Assembly: GCA_963693315.1 (NCBI GenBank)
Contig: OY856186.1
Location: 95,956,943 to 96,020,942, forward strand
From: Diogma glabrata
Lineage: Eukaryota > Arthropoda > Insecta > Diptera > Cylindrotomidae
Direction of reading: 5' to 3'
Length of the DNA stretch: 64,000 nt
Below are positions 54,541-64,000 of the stretch, piece after piece. Below the pieces are notes generated by a model. That model was not told the DNA's origin. It was given only the letters and a program-made list of their open reading frames with translations, and made no database searches. A program made the position numbers and the translations under genes. Positions within the stretch are counted from its first letter, which is position 1. Every line of letters begins with the position of its first letter.

Positions 54541-56145
54541 TTTAGCAGGCAAACTGGCAATTATTTGAAATATTTTGCAGTCGTGGACAAAATAGCATCT
54601 TGTATTCGCAATTCGCATAGGATGATGTCAATTCTTCACTCGGATGATCCCCTTACTCGCTTCGCTCGTTTCGTGATCCTTGTGAAGAGTTGCCACCATT
54701 CTAAACTCATACAAGAATCTACTATTATTTCGTATTCATTTTAATTTACGTCTAATTAAATCTATTTTTTTTTTCAAATTCAACAAGAAAAAATCACTAT
54801 AGAAGATAAACCTGAACAGTAACTCGTTAGGGAATTTTTTTAAATTCACATGCACACAGCGTTGCTTGTGTATTTTTGTGCTTGTTCGGAATACAGTATC
54901 TTGGCGAAATAATTTTTTTGTTTTAACTTTACCATTTACCATTAGAAATATACTGCCATTAGGTTTTTGATGGCTTAAAATCTATTACCAACATTCCTTC
55001 TGTAAATGTAACAAATGTGTACAAATAACTACTTACTAATAACCGTGTGCAAAGAACTGTAATGAATCGATTATTATGTATTAAAACAAACTAGCACAAT
55101 ATTATCAGCAATTTATGAAGTTTTATTCTTCTTTATTACTTCGAAATTCCAGAACGTCACGTTTTTTATTTTGTTATCGATTTATATTTATAAAGTATAT
55201 CTCTTTACATCAACGAGAGATACAGAATTTTAAATTCTAAATCTTGTTCGACTTGTTTCTTTAAACAAAATTAATGATCTTTCTCAACAAAAAATGTTTT
55301 CCATTTTCTTTCTTTCTTCTTTTCTTTTTTTGAACAGAATTCATCGTGTAAAGCATTAACAGTATTAATCCATATTATATAATATAATCATATATGATTC
55401 ATATATAAGTACTAAAGATCTATATTTAATCGATACGAGTCAAAGAAATTAATCTAAATCTCGTTAAACTGTTTTATATTTAATAACAAATATTTAAATT
55501 TATGTACTGAATTTGCCCCATTCCAAAATTATATGATCAAGATGTTGTCATCGTTAATATGAACATAAAACGAATCGAAAAGTAAACAAATTTGACATTG
55601 AATATTGATTTCGAACTTCGATGAATATTCAAAAATATTATAAAATTCAAATATGTATAGTTTTTCCAATTTTATAGATCACACTTTACTTAATATTTTG
55701 CAAAATTTTTGAAATATAATCCGGCCTGGTAACGATTTGTATTTTGAAAGATAAAATTCATTGATTTTTATTTTGGTTTAGCTATTCAAAAATGTTAATT
55801 GATAATGTTATTTGATACATTATGTTAATTAATTAACTTTGCATTTCATAAGATATATTTACCAAAAAAACGAAAAAAAAAAATTAACAAGTAATTATTG
55901 CTTGTTTTGCCTAACCAAAAAAAATCTGCAACTTCAGCATTTCAGCATTTGCTTAGTTTTAAACAAAAAACTAGATATTATAATCTTAAATATGTTTCAA
56001 TTTTTTAAGTCATTAATTTTAAACTTTTAAAATTCGCGAAAGTGTAGATCGAAAAGTAGATCGATACAACTTGTTTGACTACTATAAATGTGGGTTTTAG
56101 TATATAGTTTAGTGGTTTTAGTATATAGTTTAGTTTTTGAACGTC
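54541..56145. other. AT-rich region without recognised genes
   Basis: Short frames only. CTTCACTCGGATGATCCCCT...GATCCTTGTGAAG at 54632-54686 is a small imperfect inverted repeat. Confidence 0.5.
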
Positions 56146-56149
56146 ATAT

Positions 56150-56395
56150 ACAAACATATGGTGAAAAGATCCTCATGCCATCCAAGATTGTGAGGAAGTG
56201 TACCGACAAGTGGCTATATATATGGCTAAAATAATTGGGGACGACACTGTGTCACATGGGCTAGGAATATGTCACTGGATTATTGACAACCCAATTTTAG
56301 CTTCGCTTCTGTGAACTTTAAAAATAATTGCTTTTACCTCTTCTTTTATTTTTTGCTCTATCCTCCATCCTATTATGAAATTTGCGTACAAAACC
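56150..56395 (+). repeat. Dispersed repeat family, copy 5
   Basis: AGGAATATGTCACTGGATTA, then TTGACAACCCAATTTTAGC and CTCCATCCTATTATGAAAT align with 38310-38395 and with the reverse complement of 34640-34720. The 5' part (56150-56240) is more diverged. Confidence 0.65.
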
Positions 56396-56470
56396 TCAGA
56401 ACGTACGTTGCTGTAGGACCTAGGATTTAAAAGATTTCTATGTGTTGCTGTATTCTGCATTTTTTCAAAT
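56396..56470 (+). mobile_element. Short Daphne-like 3' relic
   Basis: GAACGTACGTTGCTGTAGGA, then CCTAGGATTTAAAAGATTTC and TATGTGTTGCTGT follow the family 3' UTR pattern (GTTGTTGTGGGACCTAGG..TAAAAGGTATCTATGTGTTG). Confidence 0.55.
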
Positions 56471-56479
56471 TATTTATAA

Positions 56480-58289
56480 AAAATGAAAAGACCTGATAAT
56501 ATCTCAACTCTCAAGTAACTTGTCAGTCCGTTCAACCAAAAACGACAGAGTAAATCATTAACTCGAAAAAGTCAATATCATCAATTAGTTCAAATGAAGC
56601 TTTCTCGCTTTCTTAATTCGTCTAAGGTATTGCTCATTGATGTTACCGTCAATATTTAATCGCAGCTCATTCAGCAGATGGTATAGTTTTTTGTCACTGA
56701 GGATGAGTTAATGGAGAATATTGTTCCCACATCATTTAATTGCGTCAGTCAGCAGCTGTTAGGGTTTTATCACCGAGAGTGAACCGATGGAGAATATTGT
56801 CTTCACTTTCGTCATTATTTTTCCGAAAATTTGTATAACCTCTTAAAACCTTGTAAAATTAATTTATTTTGAAATGAAATTTAAATTGAAAATTTCTCAG
56901 TTCGTTTACACTGAGTTTACTCACCAGTTACTTAACAGTAAGCTCAGAAGTAGGCAAGTTAGCTGCAGTATTAGTGATGACAACACGCTATATTTAACTA
57001 GTCTAGTTGACCCCGCTTTGTGACCAGCTCGCAGCTATCTTACTTGCAACTATGATGAAATACAATTAGTTTACCTTTTCACAAGTCAACACGCCAACAA
57101 GAGCATTCGATAGTAATGTTTGTGGTAATTAAAATTTACAAAGCGGTGATAATCTTCAAATAGTTCAATGTGTTCATTATTGTAACGACATATCATTGAT
57201 CATAATATTTCATTCGTCACTTTAAAAATATTTAATGGTTAGCTCGATTTATTTTTATTATTTAAACTTGCTGATTAAGATATTACAATATTTATACAGC
57301 AATATATCATAGATAAAATGTTTGAGTCTAGTTCAGTCTAATCAGTTAATCAACAAACAATAAATCAAAGTAAAGGTCAACATTGCAACTAATTCAATAT
57401 CAAAAATAACACCAACGCATGTTTACCGGCGCTTTAAATATAAAAGTAAATATTTTTAAAATAAAATATATTTATATGTTAATTATATTTATACTAACTT
57501 TATAATACGCGACACACCTTAATACAAAAAGTTATTCATTTTCCAACCAAAAACTAAGTTCTAACACTCAAGCATTCCAACATAAATTTAAATAAAAAAT
57601 ATTCCAATTTTTTTAAAAGCAAATAAATCTTCAGCACATCATTACACAAGTAATTATTGTAAATTCTCATACATGTATATGCGTAGTTTTTTTTTAACAT
57701 TTTCACAAGCTTTTGTAAAAAAATCCAGTGAATAAGAAAACCAAAACTTGTTTTTTTTATTAATTTTTACTAACCAACCTTCAGCATCAGTTAATTTATT
57801 TTGAAAATTACATCATAACACAAAAACTACAAATGCAAATACAAATTACATTGTTGTTCGTTTTCATGAATTGATTTTATAAAGAGCGGCATCAGACAGA
57901 TAATAATCAAAATGAATGCTGGGATTGGCTTGAATCACGTATTAATTGTTTAAAATTTTAATGAGTATTTGATTATTTTTATCAAACAAAATATTAGTGA
58001 TAATGCTTAAAGTTGCACTAAATCACATCTGAAACAACTTGTTAGTTTGGTAAAGAGCCAATCAGGTTTGTTTGAAACAAAAAAAATAATTAGATGGTCG
58101 GAAAATTGAGGGGAAATTACAAGTAAATTAAAGAAAATCAACTCTAAACTCGGTAAAAGTTCCGGAAAGAGAGAGGGGGTAGCTCAATAACCGTTTTGCG
58201 GTTTGAAGTTGGTTTTATACGATTTAATACTGTAATATGCATCCTTTAAAAAAAACTAATGTGAAAGTTGCAGATAATTAAAAAATCTA
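56480..58289. other. AT-rich region
   Basis: 56690-56815 contains two imperfect copies of a block ending GATGGAGAATATTGT (GTTAATGGAGAATATTGTTC and CCGATGGAGAATATTGTCTT). Otherwise nothing recognised. Confidence 0.5.
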
Positions 58290-58713
58290 AGGGTCTGTTT
58301 ATGTTGAAGCTTCGATAAACGAGTCAAGCAGTGATAAAAGTGTTGAATAGCGTTATTCTTTTACAGTGTTTATGTTGGAGCTTCGAGAATTCTAATAAAA
58401 TTTACAAAAACATATACAATAAACTTAAAATTAATTAATTTAAAAATCAATTTTCCATAAAGTTCAAAAATTTAAATTAATTAGAACTAATATTTTTATT
58501 TTTATGTATTTTTTTATAAAATGAGCATCGATCAGAGCTTCGATAGTAGCGTCGAAAAAGAACAAATCGTTTATCGACGCTTGACTAGATGCTTGACTCT
58601 TTTATCGATGCTTCAATATTAACATTCCTATTTGAAAGCATGTATTCATTTTTTTCGCATCACATCGATGGCCGACGCTATTATCGAAGCTCCAACATAA
58701 ACGCATCCCTAAA
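58288..58713. mobile_element. 420-bp MITE, TAA-flanked, PIF/Harbinger-like
   Basis: GGGTCTGTTTATGTTGAAGC (58291) mirrors GCTCCAACATAAACGCATCC ending at 58710, flanked by TAA on both sides (58288-58290 and 58711-58713). The interior holds further inverted motifs (GCTTCGATA/TATCGACGC, GCTTGACT). A three-base TAA duplication and GGG ends fit PIF/Harbinger; the assignment is by ends only. Confidence 0.75.
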
Positions 58714-59017
58714 ACTTTTGTGTCGATCATTTTTCAACATAACCTCAAAATTATCGAGAAAAACGCTAAAAATTGTTTATTGTAACACATGCATAAAAAA
58801 TATTCAATTTTGTACTAGAATAGAATAAAAGAAAAAACTACTTTTCCGCACATATAACCACAAAATATTTTGTATGCCTGGCACGCATGGCGCCTGCATG
58901 TGAGATTTGTAGTTAAATCTATCCTATATGTATATAATATTTTTATAGCACTAAAATATCAAAATAATTTATTTAGCGTATGGTTTTTATGACACATTAA
59001 AAAATTAAACTTAAAAA
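58714..59017. other. Short AT-rich spacer
   Basis: Nothing recognised. Confidence 0.5.
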
Positions 59018-59044
59018 AGGTAGATTTTTCTATGAAATCTACCT
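59018..59044 (-). other. Terminal hairpin of the Jockey/BS-like LINE (copy 2)
   Basis: AGGTAGATTT...AAATCTACCT, 10-bp arms, nearly identical to 14197-14223. It lies about 100 bp beyond the stop codon of the LINE C-terminal frame and so marks its 3' end. Confidence 0.78.
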
Positions 59045-59148
59045 AAAACAAAACATGAATACACATTAAATGAGCTTACAATCAATTTGATTACGCGTCT
59101 TTAGTTAAAAAGTAAGAATACTTGAACATTGGGCAGTACATTTGAACA

Positions 59149-60003
59149 TTAGATGTTTACATTGAGTGAGTCTATCCATGTTACTACATCGGGCGTTGCT
59201 AAATGGATGTCTGCGATGTTGCCATTGTATCGTCGAATTGGACACACAGTTGCAATGTGTTTTATGGTTTGTTGTGGAGCTCCACAGTCACATTGAAGGG
59301 ACTCTGAAATGCCCCACTTGTAGAAAGAATCAGCACAACGTCCATGATTCGTTCTTATTCGGTTTAGTGTAGTCCAGGTATGACGTGGCAAATCGAAACC
59401 AGGTTGGGTAGAAGTCGGGTTAGTAATAGAAAGCCCAAGTGTATTGTAATGATGCCAGGAGGTGTCCCAGGCATCCAAGATATTAAAATTAGTTGCCAAC
59501 TGGTTGCGGGCAGTTTTATGTGGAGGCTTTCTTGACTTCAATCGACAACGAGTATGGTCACCGTAATATTCGTGGAAGGGTAAAGTGTGGTTGTTGGTTA
59601 CCTTTTTATGTTCACGCATAAGTGCATGTGAGCGTCTGAGTGCAGGTGGAGCGATATTGCTTAATACAGAGAGCCAAGGTAAAGGAGTAGACCTGGTAGT
59701 ACCACTTATAGTACGCATCGTGGCATGCAGCTGGCAGTCAGTTTTTTCAGTTTGTGTGCTATTCAACCAGACTGGTGCGCCATATTCAGCCACTGCGTAA
59801 ACCAGACTTAGAGCAGTTGTGCGGAGGGTAGCTAGAGTAGCTCCCCATGTCGAACCTGCCAGTTTGTGCAATATATTGTTTCTAGTTTTAAATTTTTTTG
59901 ACGTATTCTCTAGGTGGAGTTTAAATGATAGAGTTCTATCGAGAGTAATGCACAGGTACTTTGGCTGTTGATTGTATTTAATGACAGTGCCGTTAAATGA
60001 CAC
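59149..60003 (-). pseudogene. Jockey/BS-like LINE C-terminal region
   Basis: An open stretch of 284 codons. VIKYNQQPKYLCITLDRTLS, SFKLHLENTSKKFKTRNNIL, AEYGAPVWLNS and RTISGTTRSTPLPWLSVLSN are the post-RT segments of jockey-type pol (YLG..LDR.L....H). The end carries CDCGAPQQTIKHIATVCP, a CCHC-like motif typical of these C-termini. The frame continues upstream to 60063 as SKTESSCFHLNNKLA, where the RTE poly(A) interrupts it. Confidence 0.87.
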
Positions 60004-60082
60004 TGATAGTTCGTGTTTTGCTAGTTTGTTGTTTAAGTGGAAACAAGAACTCTCGGTTTTACTTTTTTTTTTTTAAAGGCGT

Positions 60083-60505
60083 TTATGCTCCATGTAGGAG
60101 CGTTGCTAGGTTAATCAGCTTTGAATATTCACCACGGTCATTCGCAACAGCGACATAATTACCATGGCAGCCGATTTTTTTAAGGTCGTTTATTACGTCA
60201 GTCTCCCATTGTAGTCGTGGTCTACCTCGCGGTCTACCACTCCCTGGGGTACTAACGTACATTTTTCTAATCATTCCAGACTGTGAATCGGCTCGTAGAA
60301 CATGCCCAAACCAAGCAATCCTATTAGAACGGATACAACCTATTATATCAGGACCCTCAAGAAGGTCTCTGATCTCAAAGTTATACCGGGTTCTATACTC
60401 CCCATCGTCTGTCTTAAGTGGACCAAATATGTAGCGTAGGATCTTACGCTCAAATACAGATAAATGCGATTCGTCATATTGTGTAAGGGTCCACGTTTGT
60501 GACAA
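60083..60505 (-). pseudogene. RTE C-terminal block (family 2)
   Basis: SQTWTLTQYDESHLSVFERK, ILRYIFGPLK, IRSNRIAWFGHVLRAD and GRPRGRPRLQWETDVINDLK match the RTE C-terminal signature (FERK.LR.I.GP ... NR..W.GHV.R). It ends LATLLHGA; the intact RTE ends KSLHGM. A frameshift at about 60490 separates it from the preceding segment. Confidence 0.88.
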
Positions 60506-60824
60506 CCGGTCTAATCAATGTCTTGTATAACTTGAGTTTGGTGTTAGTTGATACATACGGTGATCCAAGGAGAGGTTTAATTGAGTAGAAAGTTCGATTA
60601 CCTGCAGCGATTCGAGCTTTAATATCTGTAAGTATGCTGTTGTTTGAGTCAAGCATTGATCCCAAATATTTAAAAGATTCAACTCCCTCAATTCGTTCAT
60701 CGCCGCACATCAAATCTTTCTTCTCAGTCTCTCTTGAAACATTCATATGTTTGGTTTTATTGTTGTTAATTTGCAGACCAATTTTCCTAGCACCACTCTC
60801 AAGCGACTTGAAAGTCTCACTCAT
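60474..60824 (-). pseudogene. RTE thumb/connection segment (family 2)
   Basis: KIGLQINNNKTKHMNVSRE, VESFKYLGSMLDSNNSILTD and KARIAAGNRTFYSIKPLL correspond to LGLCINTGKTKLL, VENFKYLGSVI and KARVSAAYRVFYAYSKLL of the intact copy. Frame breaks at both ends. Confidence 0.88.
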
Positions 60825-62308
60825 AACAGCTTCACTTCGGCCGAGATGACAACATCATCAGCGTAAGCAATCATCTGTACTGAGTTTATTGACAAGATAT
60901 TGTTATTAGTCGGTAGTTTCTTTTGACGGCACACATATTCCAAGGCTAGATTAAAAAGTATAGGAGAGATAGCATCACCTTGTCTTAAACCGGAGTCGAC
61001 TTTAAAAAACTTTGATATTTCGTTCTCTACTCGTACACAGCATTGAGAGTTCTGTACTGTCATTTTGCATAGTGATACCAGTTTACCAGGAATTCCCATC
61101 GACACCAGAGCAGACCATAGAGTCTCTCGTTCGAGAGAGTCGTAGGCCTGCCTGAAATCAATGAAAAGTTGGTGCACAGGTATGTTGAACTCTCGACACT
61201 TTTCCAAAATCATCCTTATCGAGAAAAGTGCATCGGTGGTACCTCGGCCCCGCCGGAAACCACACTGATATTCTCCAAACAGTTGTTCAGCAAAAGGATT
61301 GATTTTGGATAGCAAAATGTAGGAAAAGATCTTATATGCTGTGCAGAGGAGAGCGATTCCTCTGTAGTTTGCACATTGTAGGCGATTACCTTTTTTATGG
61401 ATTGGTATCAGCATAGCTGAGTTCCAGTCCTGTGGCATGGTTTCAGTCCGCCAGATCATTTGAACAAGTTCAAACAATCTTAAGGATAGAGTTTCGCCAC
61501 CATGTACAATCATTTCGGATGTTATATCGTCGATACCAGGAGCTTTATTGCATTTTAGTTTTGACAGCGCCGCATCGAATTCCTCTTTGGTGGGTTCGTC
61601 TACATGTACCTTTGACGCACGAATAAGCTTTGCTCGTCGCCCGACTTGTTGCTGGTCACTTAAGTTGAGAAGATTCTCAAAATGAGCGGCCCAAGTATCT
61701 AAAATATTTTTAAGGTCTACTTGTAGCTCCCCATCTTCATTTTGAATAGCAGTTGATCTAGTTTGAGGGCCCTTCTTTAAGGTTTTAACCTGTTGAAAGA
61801 AGTTACGCGATTGATGTTCCTTATTGAAGCTTTCAATCTCCTCACACTGTCTCTTCCACCATTCTCTCTTCGCTCGTCTACATAGCTTTGTAACGGCTTG
61901 TCTTGCCAGTTTATAGTTCTCCTTCGTGGACCTGGTGTTGCGTCCTTGTAGACACTTCAGATAGCAATCTCTTTTGTATTGAATAGCGTCAAGGCATGCT
62001 TGATCCATCCATGGCTTCTGGGAGTGGTTTTGTGGTCGTTCAAGTATTCCCTCAGCAGCGCTTAAAACAGCATCTTTGAGCAAATACCATGACTTATCGA
62101 CGTCTCCATTAATGGTTTCTGATTTCTCCAATGTTTCGGCAATATGCATTTGATATCTCTCTTCTGTTTCAGCATTCTTTAATGATGAGATGTTAAAACG
62201 TTTCCGTTGATTGAATTTTGGAATCCCTGGATTTGGGAAGTGGAACCTTATCGTTGCACATATAAGGAAGTGATCACTTCCGATGTATGCACCTCTAAAG
62301 GATCGCAC
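60821..62308 (-). pseudogene. RTE endonuclease end, linker and reverse transcriptase (family 2)
   Basis: A 495-codon open stretch. SFRGAYIGSDHFLIC closes the endonuclease (Asp-His pair). RT blocks follow: NKAPGIDDITSEMI, LIPIHKKGNRLQCANYRGIA, YQCGFRRGRGTTDAL, HQLFIDFRQAYDSLER, DSGLRQGDAISPILF and MIAYADDVVIS (YADD near residues 482-485). All RT catalytic Asp are present, but the frame runs out 10 residues later through a frameshift, and the endonuclease start is missing. Confidence 0.9.
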
Positions 62309-62531
62309 ATCCCGAACGCTCGAAAAGAAACCTGCTGTTACTAGAACGTGATCAATTTGATTTCGAGTGTTTCAATTCGGTGAGACCCAAGTCTGTTTAT
62401 GAATCGATCGATGCGGAAAGAACGTACTGGCAATTCTCAAATTATTTGATAATGCAAACTCAGTCATTCTCTCACCATTATCATTCGAATTCAAATGCAG
62501 GCTGTTGGGACCCACCACATTTCCATAAGAG
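62309..62531 (-). pseudogene. RTE endonuclease partial segment (family 2)
   Basis: Continuing upstream with one stop: VVGPNSLHLNSNDNGERMTE, LRIASTFFPHRSIHKQTW and RNQIDHVLVTAGF match the intact RTE (VGPNSLHHASNNNGFRT, ENQIDHVMIS). Truncation falls 5' of the VVGPNS block; GDFN and the catalytic Glu are absent. Confidence 0.85.
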
Positions 62532-62574
62532 TAATACTTAGATTAGGAAATTCCTAATACTTAGATTAGGAAAT
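62532..62574. repeat. 20-bp duplication at the RTE 5' junction
   Basis: TAATACTTAGATTAGGAAAT at 62532-62551 and again at 62555-62574, separated by TCC. The second copy is Jockey/BS-like LINE sequence; the first is an extra copy between it and the truncated RTE. Confidence 0.9.
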
Positions 62575-63300
62575 AAACTCCACGTTCGAAAATAGTCATT
62601 CATTATCGCCAGGTCAGTTGAGAGCAAATCTTCCAAGACACCCATATCTTTATTTTGAGTGGCCAGGGTCCAATCATCAGCGTAACCAAATTTCTTAGAT
62701 GTTGTGTCAGGAATGTCATGAATGTACAAATTAAAAAGTAATGGTGCCAGGACGGAACCCTGTTAAGCATTTTGGACCTACTACAGGAATTATTTAGATG
62801 GACTTTGAATACACGATTACTCAGCATGTTGTTAATTAAACGCGAGATGGTGCTACAAAGTATTGCATTGAACAGCTTATATATAATCCCAATTCGCCAG
62901 ACCGTGTCATATGCTGCAGTGAGATCGATGGATACTGCGCCTGTTTTTAATTGTTTTTGATACCCAGCTTCGATGTAGGATGTTAAAGCGAGCAGTTGGT
63001 CAGTGCAACTGCGGTTGGGACGGAAACCAGCTTGTTCGACTGGGATCTGGTCATTTAGTGTCGGTGCGATACGGTTGTATATGAGCCGTTCTAACAATTT
63101 GTAGCAGGTGCTCAAAAGGGCAATTGGACGGTAGCTTCCAGGTACATTAGATGGTTGACCTGGCTTAAGTATCGCTATCACTTTCGAAGTCTTAAAATGT
63201 TTTGGAAGATTGCCGGTTTCTAGGATATTCGAAAAAATTTAGTTAGCCAATTGTTTTATATTTTACCAGCATTTCTAAGAAATTTTGGTAAAATACCATC
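62575..63300 (-). pseudogene. Jockey/BS-like LINE reverse transcriptase
   Basis: Two overlapping frames: MIAILKPGQPSNVPGSYRPI, ALLSTCYKLLERLIYNRIAP, VEQAGFRPNRSCTDQLLAL and VSIDLTAAYDTVWR (catalytic Asp). After a frameshift near 62760 comes KKFGYADDWTLATQNKD (YADD). The NRVPSWHHYF region is where VPQGSVL should be, so the RT block is damaged. It joins the 60063-59149 segment across the RTE insertion. Confidence 0.87.
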
Positions 63301-63389
63301 GTACCCAGCTGCTTTTCCGTTTTTTATTTGGGACAGAGCTGAATCAAGTTCTTCGCTACTAAAAGAGTTCGCATACTTCGATGGAGACG

Positions 63390-63850
63390 AGCAAAATTGC
63401 GCTTCATTTCTCTTAATTTACGTTTAATTGTTCTTTTATGAAGGTGATTAATAGAAGAACGAGATATGCTTACGATATGATTCGCAATGTCCTCTGGATT
63501 TATTTCATTGTTAGTACGAGCAATTGAGTTTGAGCCACCTGGCTTCCGAAGGAGACTCCAAGCTTCCCTGCTTGAATGGGAAAAATCTAAGTTTTCAACA
63601 GCGCTAATCCACTTTTGCTTTCTCGCGGCGTCCAGTGAGTAAATTCAGTCATCAGCCACGTCTGCCTCACCACTACTAAGGTATTCCTCATATAATTTAT
63701 CGCTCTCTCTACTCCAGTCAGGAATGTATTCTTCACGGAAGCCTCTTGGGATGCATTTCTTAGCAGTTGAGATGATAGCTCCAACGAACCTATCGTAGTT
63801 TTTAGGAATCGGTTGGATCCAGCGTATCACTGCATCCAACTCCAACCTAT
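63390..63850 (-). pseudogene. Jockey/BS-like LINE EN-RT linker
   Basis: KNYDRFVGAIISTAKKCIPR, then DWSRESDKLYEEYLSSGEAD, ARKQKW, REAWSLLRKPGG and INPEDIANHIVSISRSSINH. The same family as 14222-14593, about 85-90% alike by eye. A stop in the middle and a frameshift at about 63640 are present. Upstream DNA to 64000 continues the same region (compare 14640-14830). Confidence 0.82.
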
Positions 63851-64000
63851 ATTTATCCCAGTCAGCTTTGTTAAAATTCCATCTAGGTTGAGGAGTAGAG
63901 TTAACGAGTGGAATTTGGATTCCTACCTCAAGAATTACTGGACGATGTTGAGAGCGTGGAAAACGTTGTAAGACAGCCCTAGATATTGGAATAGGGTTTC

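Larger units (their letters stand above)
60064..62531 (-). mobile_element. 5'-truncated RTE-clade LINE (second family)
   Basis: The poly(T) at 60064-60075 is its 3' poly(A). Upstream (minus) come the C-terminal block, RT, linker and the last third of the endonuclease, where it is truncated at 62531. It is related to but clearly distinct from the RTE at 9699-13125 (poly(A) tail instead of (AG)n, many replacements). It sits inside the Jockey/BS-like LINE and is therefore younger than it. At least three frame breaks. Confidence 0.9.
59018..64000 (-). mobile_element. Jockey/BS-like LINE, split by an RTE insertion
   Basis: Minus-strand order: EN-RT linker (from the window end to 63390), RT (63300-62575), [RTE insertion 60064-62531], then thumb and C-terminal region (60063-59149) and the terminal hairpin. 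Joining the two sides across the insertion restores a continuous reading (FRTWSLFPN then SKTESSC). The endonuclease lies beyond the window. The element itself has frameshifts and is dead. Confidence 0.88.

Noticed and set aside
58589..58828. 79-aa frame as a gene
   Set aside because: Spans the right end of a MITE; no motif.

Overview
This is an AT-rich stretch of animal nuclear DNA, almost certainly from an insect or another arthropod. Evidence for this: many APE-type non-LTR retrotransposons with insect-style reading frames, hAT, Helitron and Ty3/gypsy relics, long AT microsatellites, short scattered ORFs and no bacterial operon structure. I cannot name the order. Apart from one candidate host exon (20408-21080, with a good splice donor at 21081), every recognisable protein belongs to a mobile element. 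The window reads as a large intron or gene-poor, repeat-dense chromatin.

Layout. 1-3304: inverted repeat made of two Helitron copies whose 3' ends face each other across a (TA)n tract. 4130-5395: five direct repeats of about 260 bp, then a (TA)n tract. 5478-8919: decayed full-length CR1/Daphne-like LINE; short 3' fragments of the same family recur at seven or more other places. 9699-13125: intact RTE-clade LINE on the minus strand, with an 11-bp target-site duplication (TSD) and an open 1009-aa frame, the youngest-looking element here. 13879-15957: hAT transposon with 8-bp TSDs, invaded by an internally deleted Jockey/BS-like LINE. 16340-17582: TA-flanked terminal-inverted-repeat (TIR) element. 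19336-19640 and 22140-24110: two more broken LINEs around the candidate exon. 24288-24582: Helitron helicase tail.

24583-34634 is a near-perfect inverted repeat of about 10 kb (arms about 4.87 kb, spacer 313 bp). Each arm carries the same mosaic of gypsy pol, LOA/I-like LINE, Daphne-like 3' end and unknown DNA. 34635-42460 holds an undescribed dispersed repeat, a 386-bp long-TIR element and a MITE. 42467-47125 is bounded by pogo/Tigger-like TIRs and contains a 613-bp TTAA-flanked MITE, a (GGGT)14 tract and a 629-bp higher-order satellite. 47960-49965 is a transposon with TIRs of about 0.5 kb and a decayed transposase-like ORF. 52215-54540 is a second hAT (8-bp TSD, ACGTATAAAACGTAT-rich ends) with a 0.5-kb RTE deletion derivative inside it. 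58291-58710 is a MITE. 59018 to the window end is a Jockey/BS-like LINE split by a second RTE element (60064-62531).

The genes do not form a host pathway. What links them is mobility: LINE endonuclease-reverse transcriptases copy themselves and probably their deletion derivatives, transposases (now broken) once served the TIR elements, and a Helitron rolling-circle system left two kinds of remnant. The most unusual large-scale property is the repeated occurrence of long inverted duplications, which could fold and be transcribed into double-stranded RNA.
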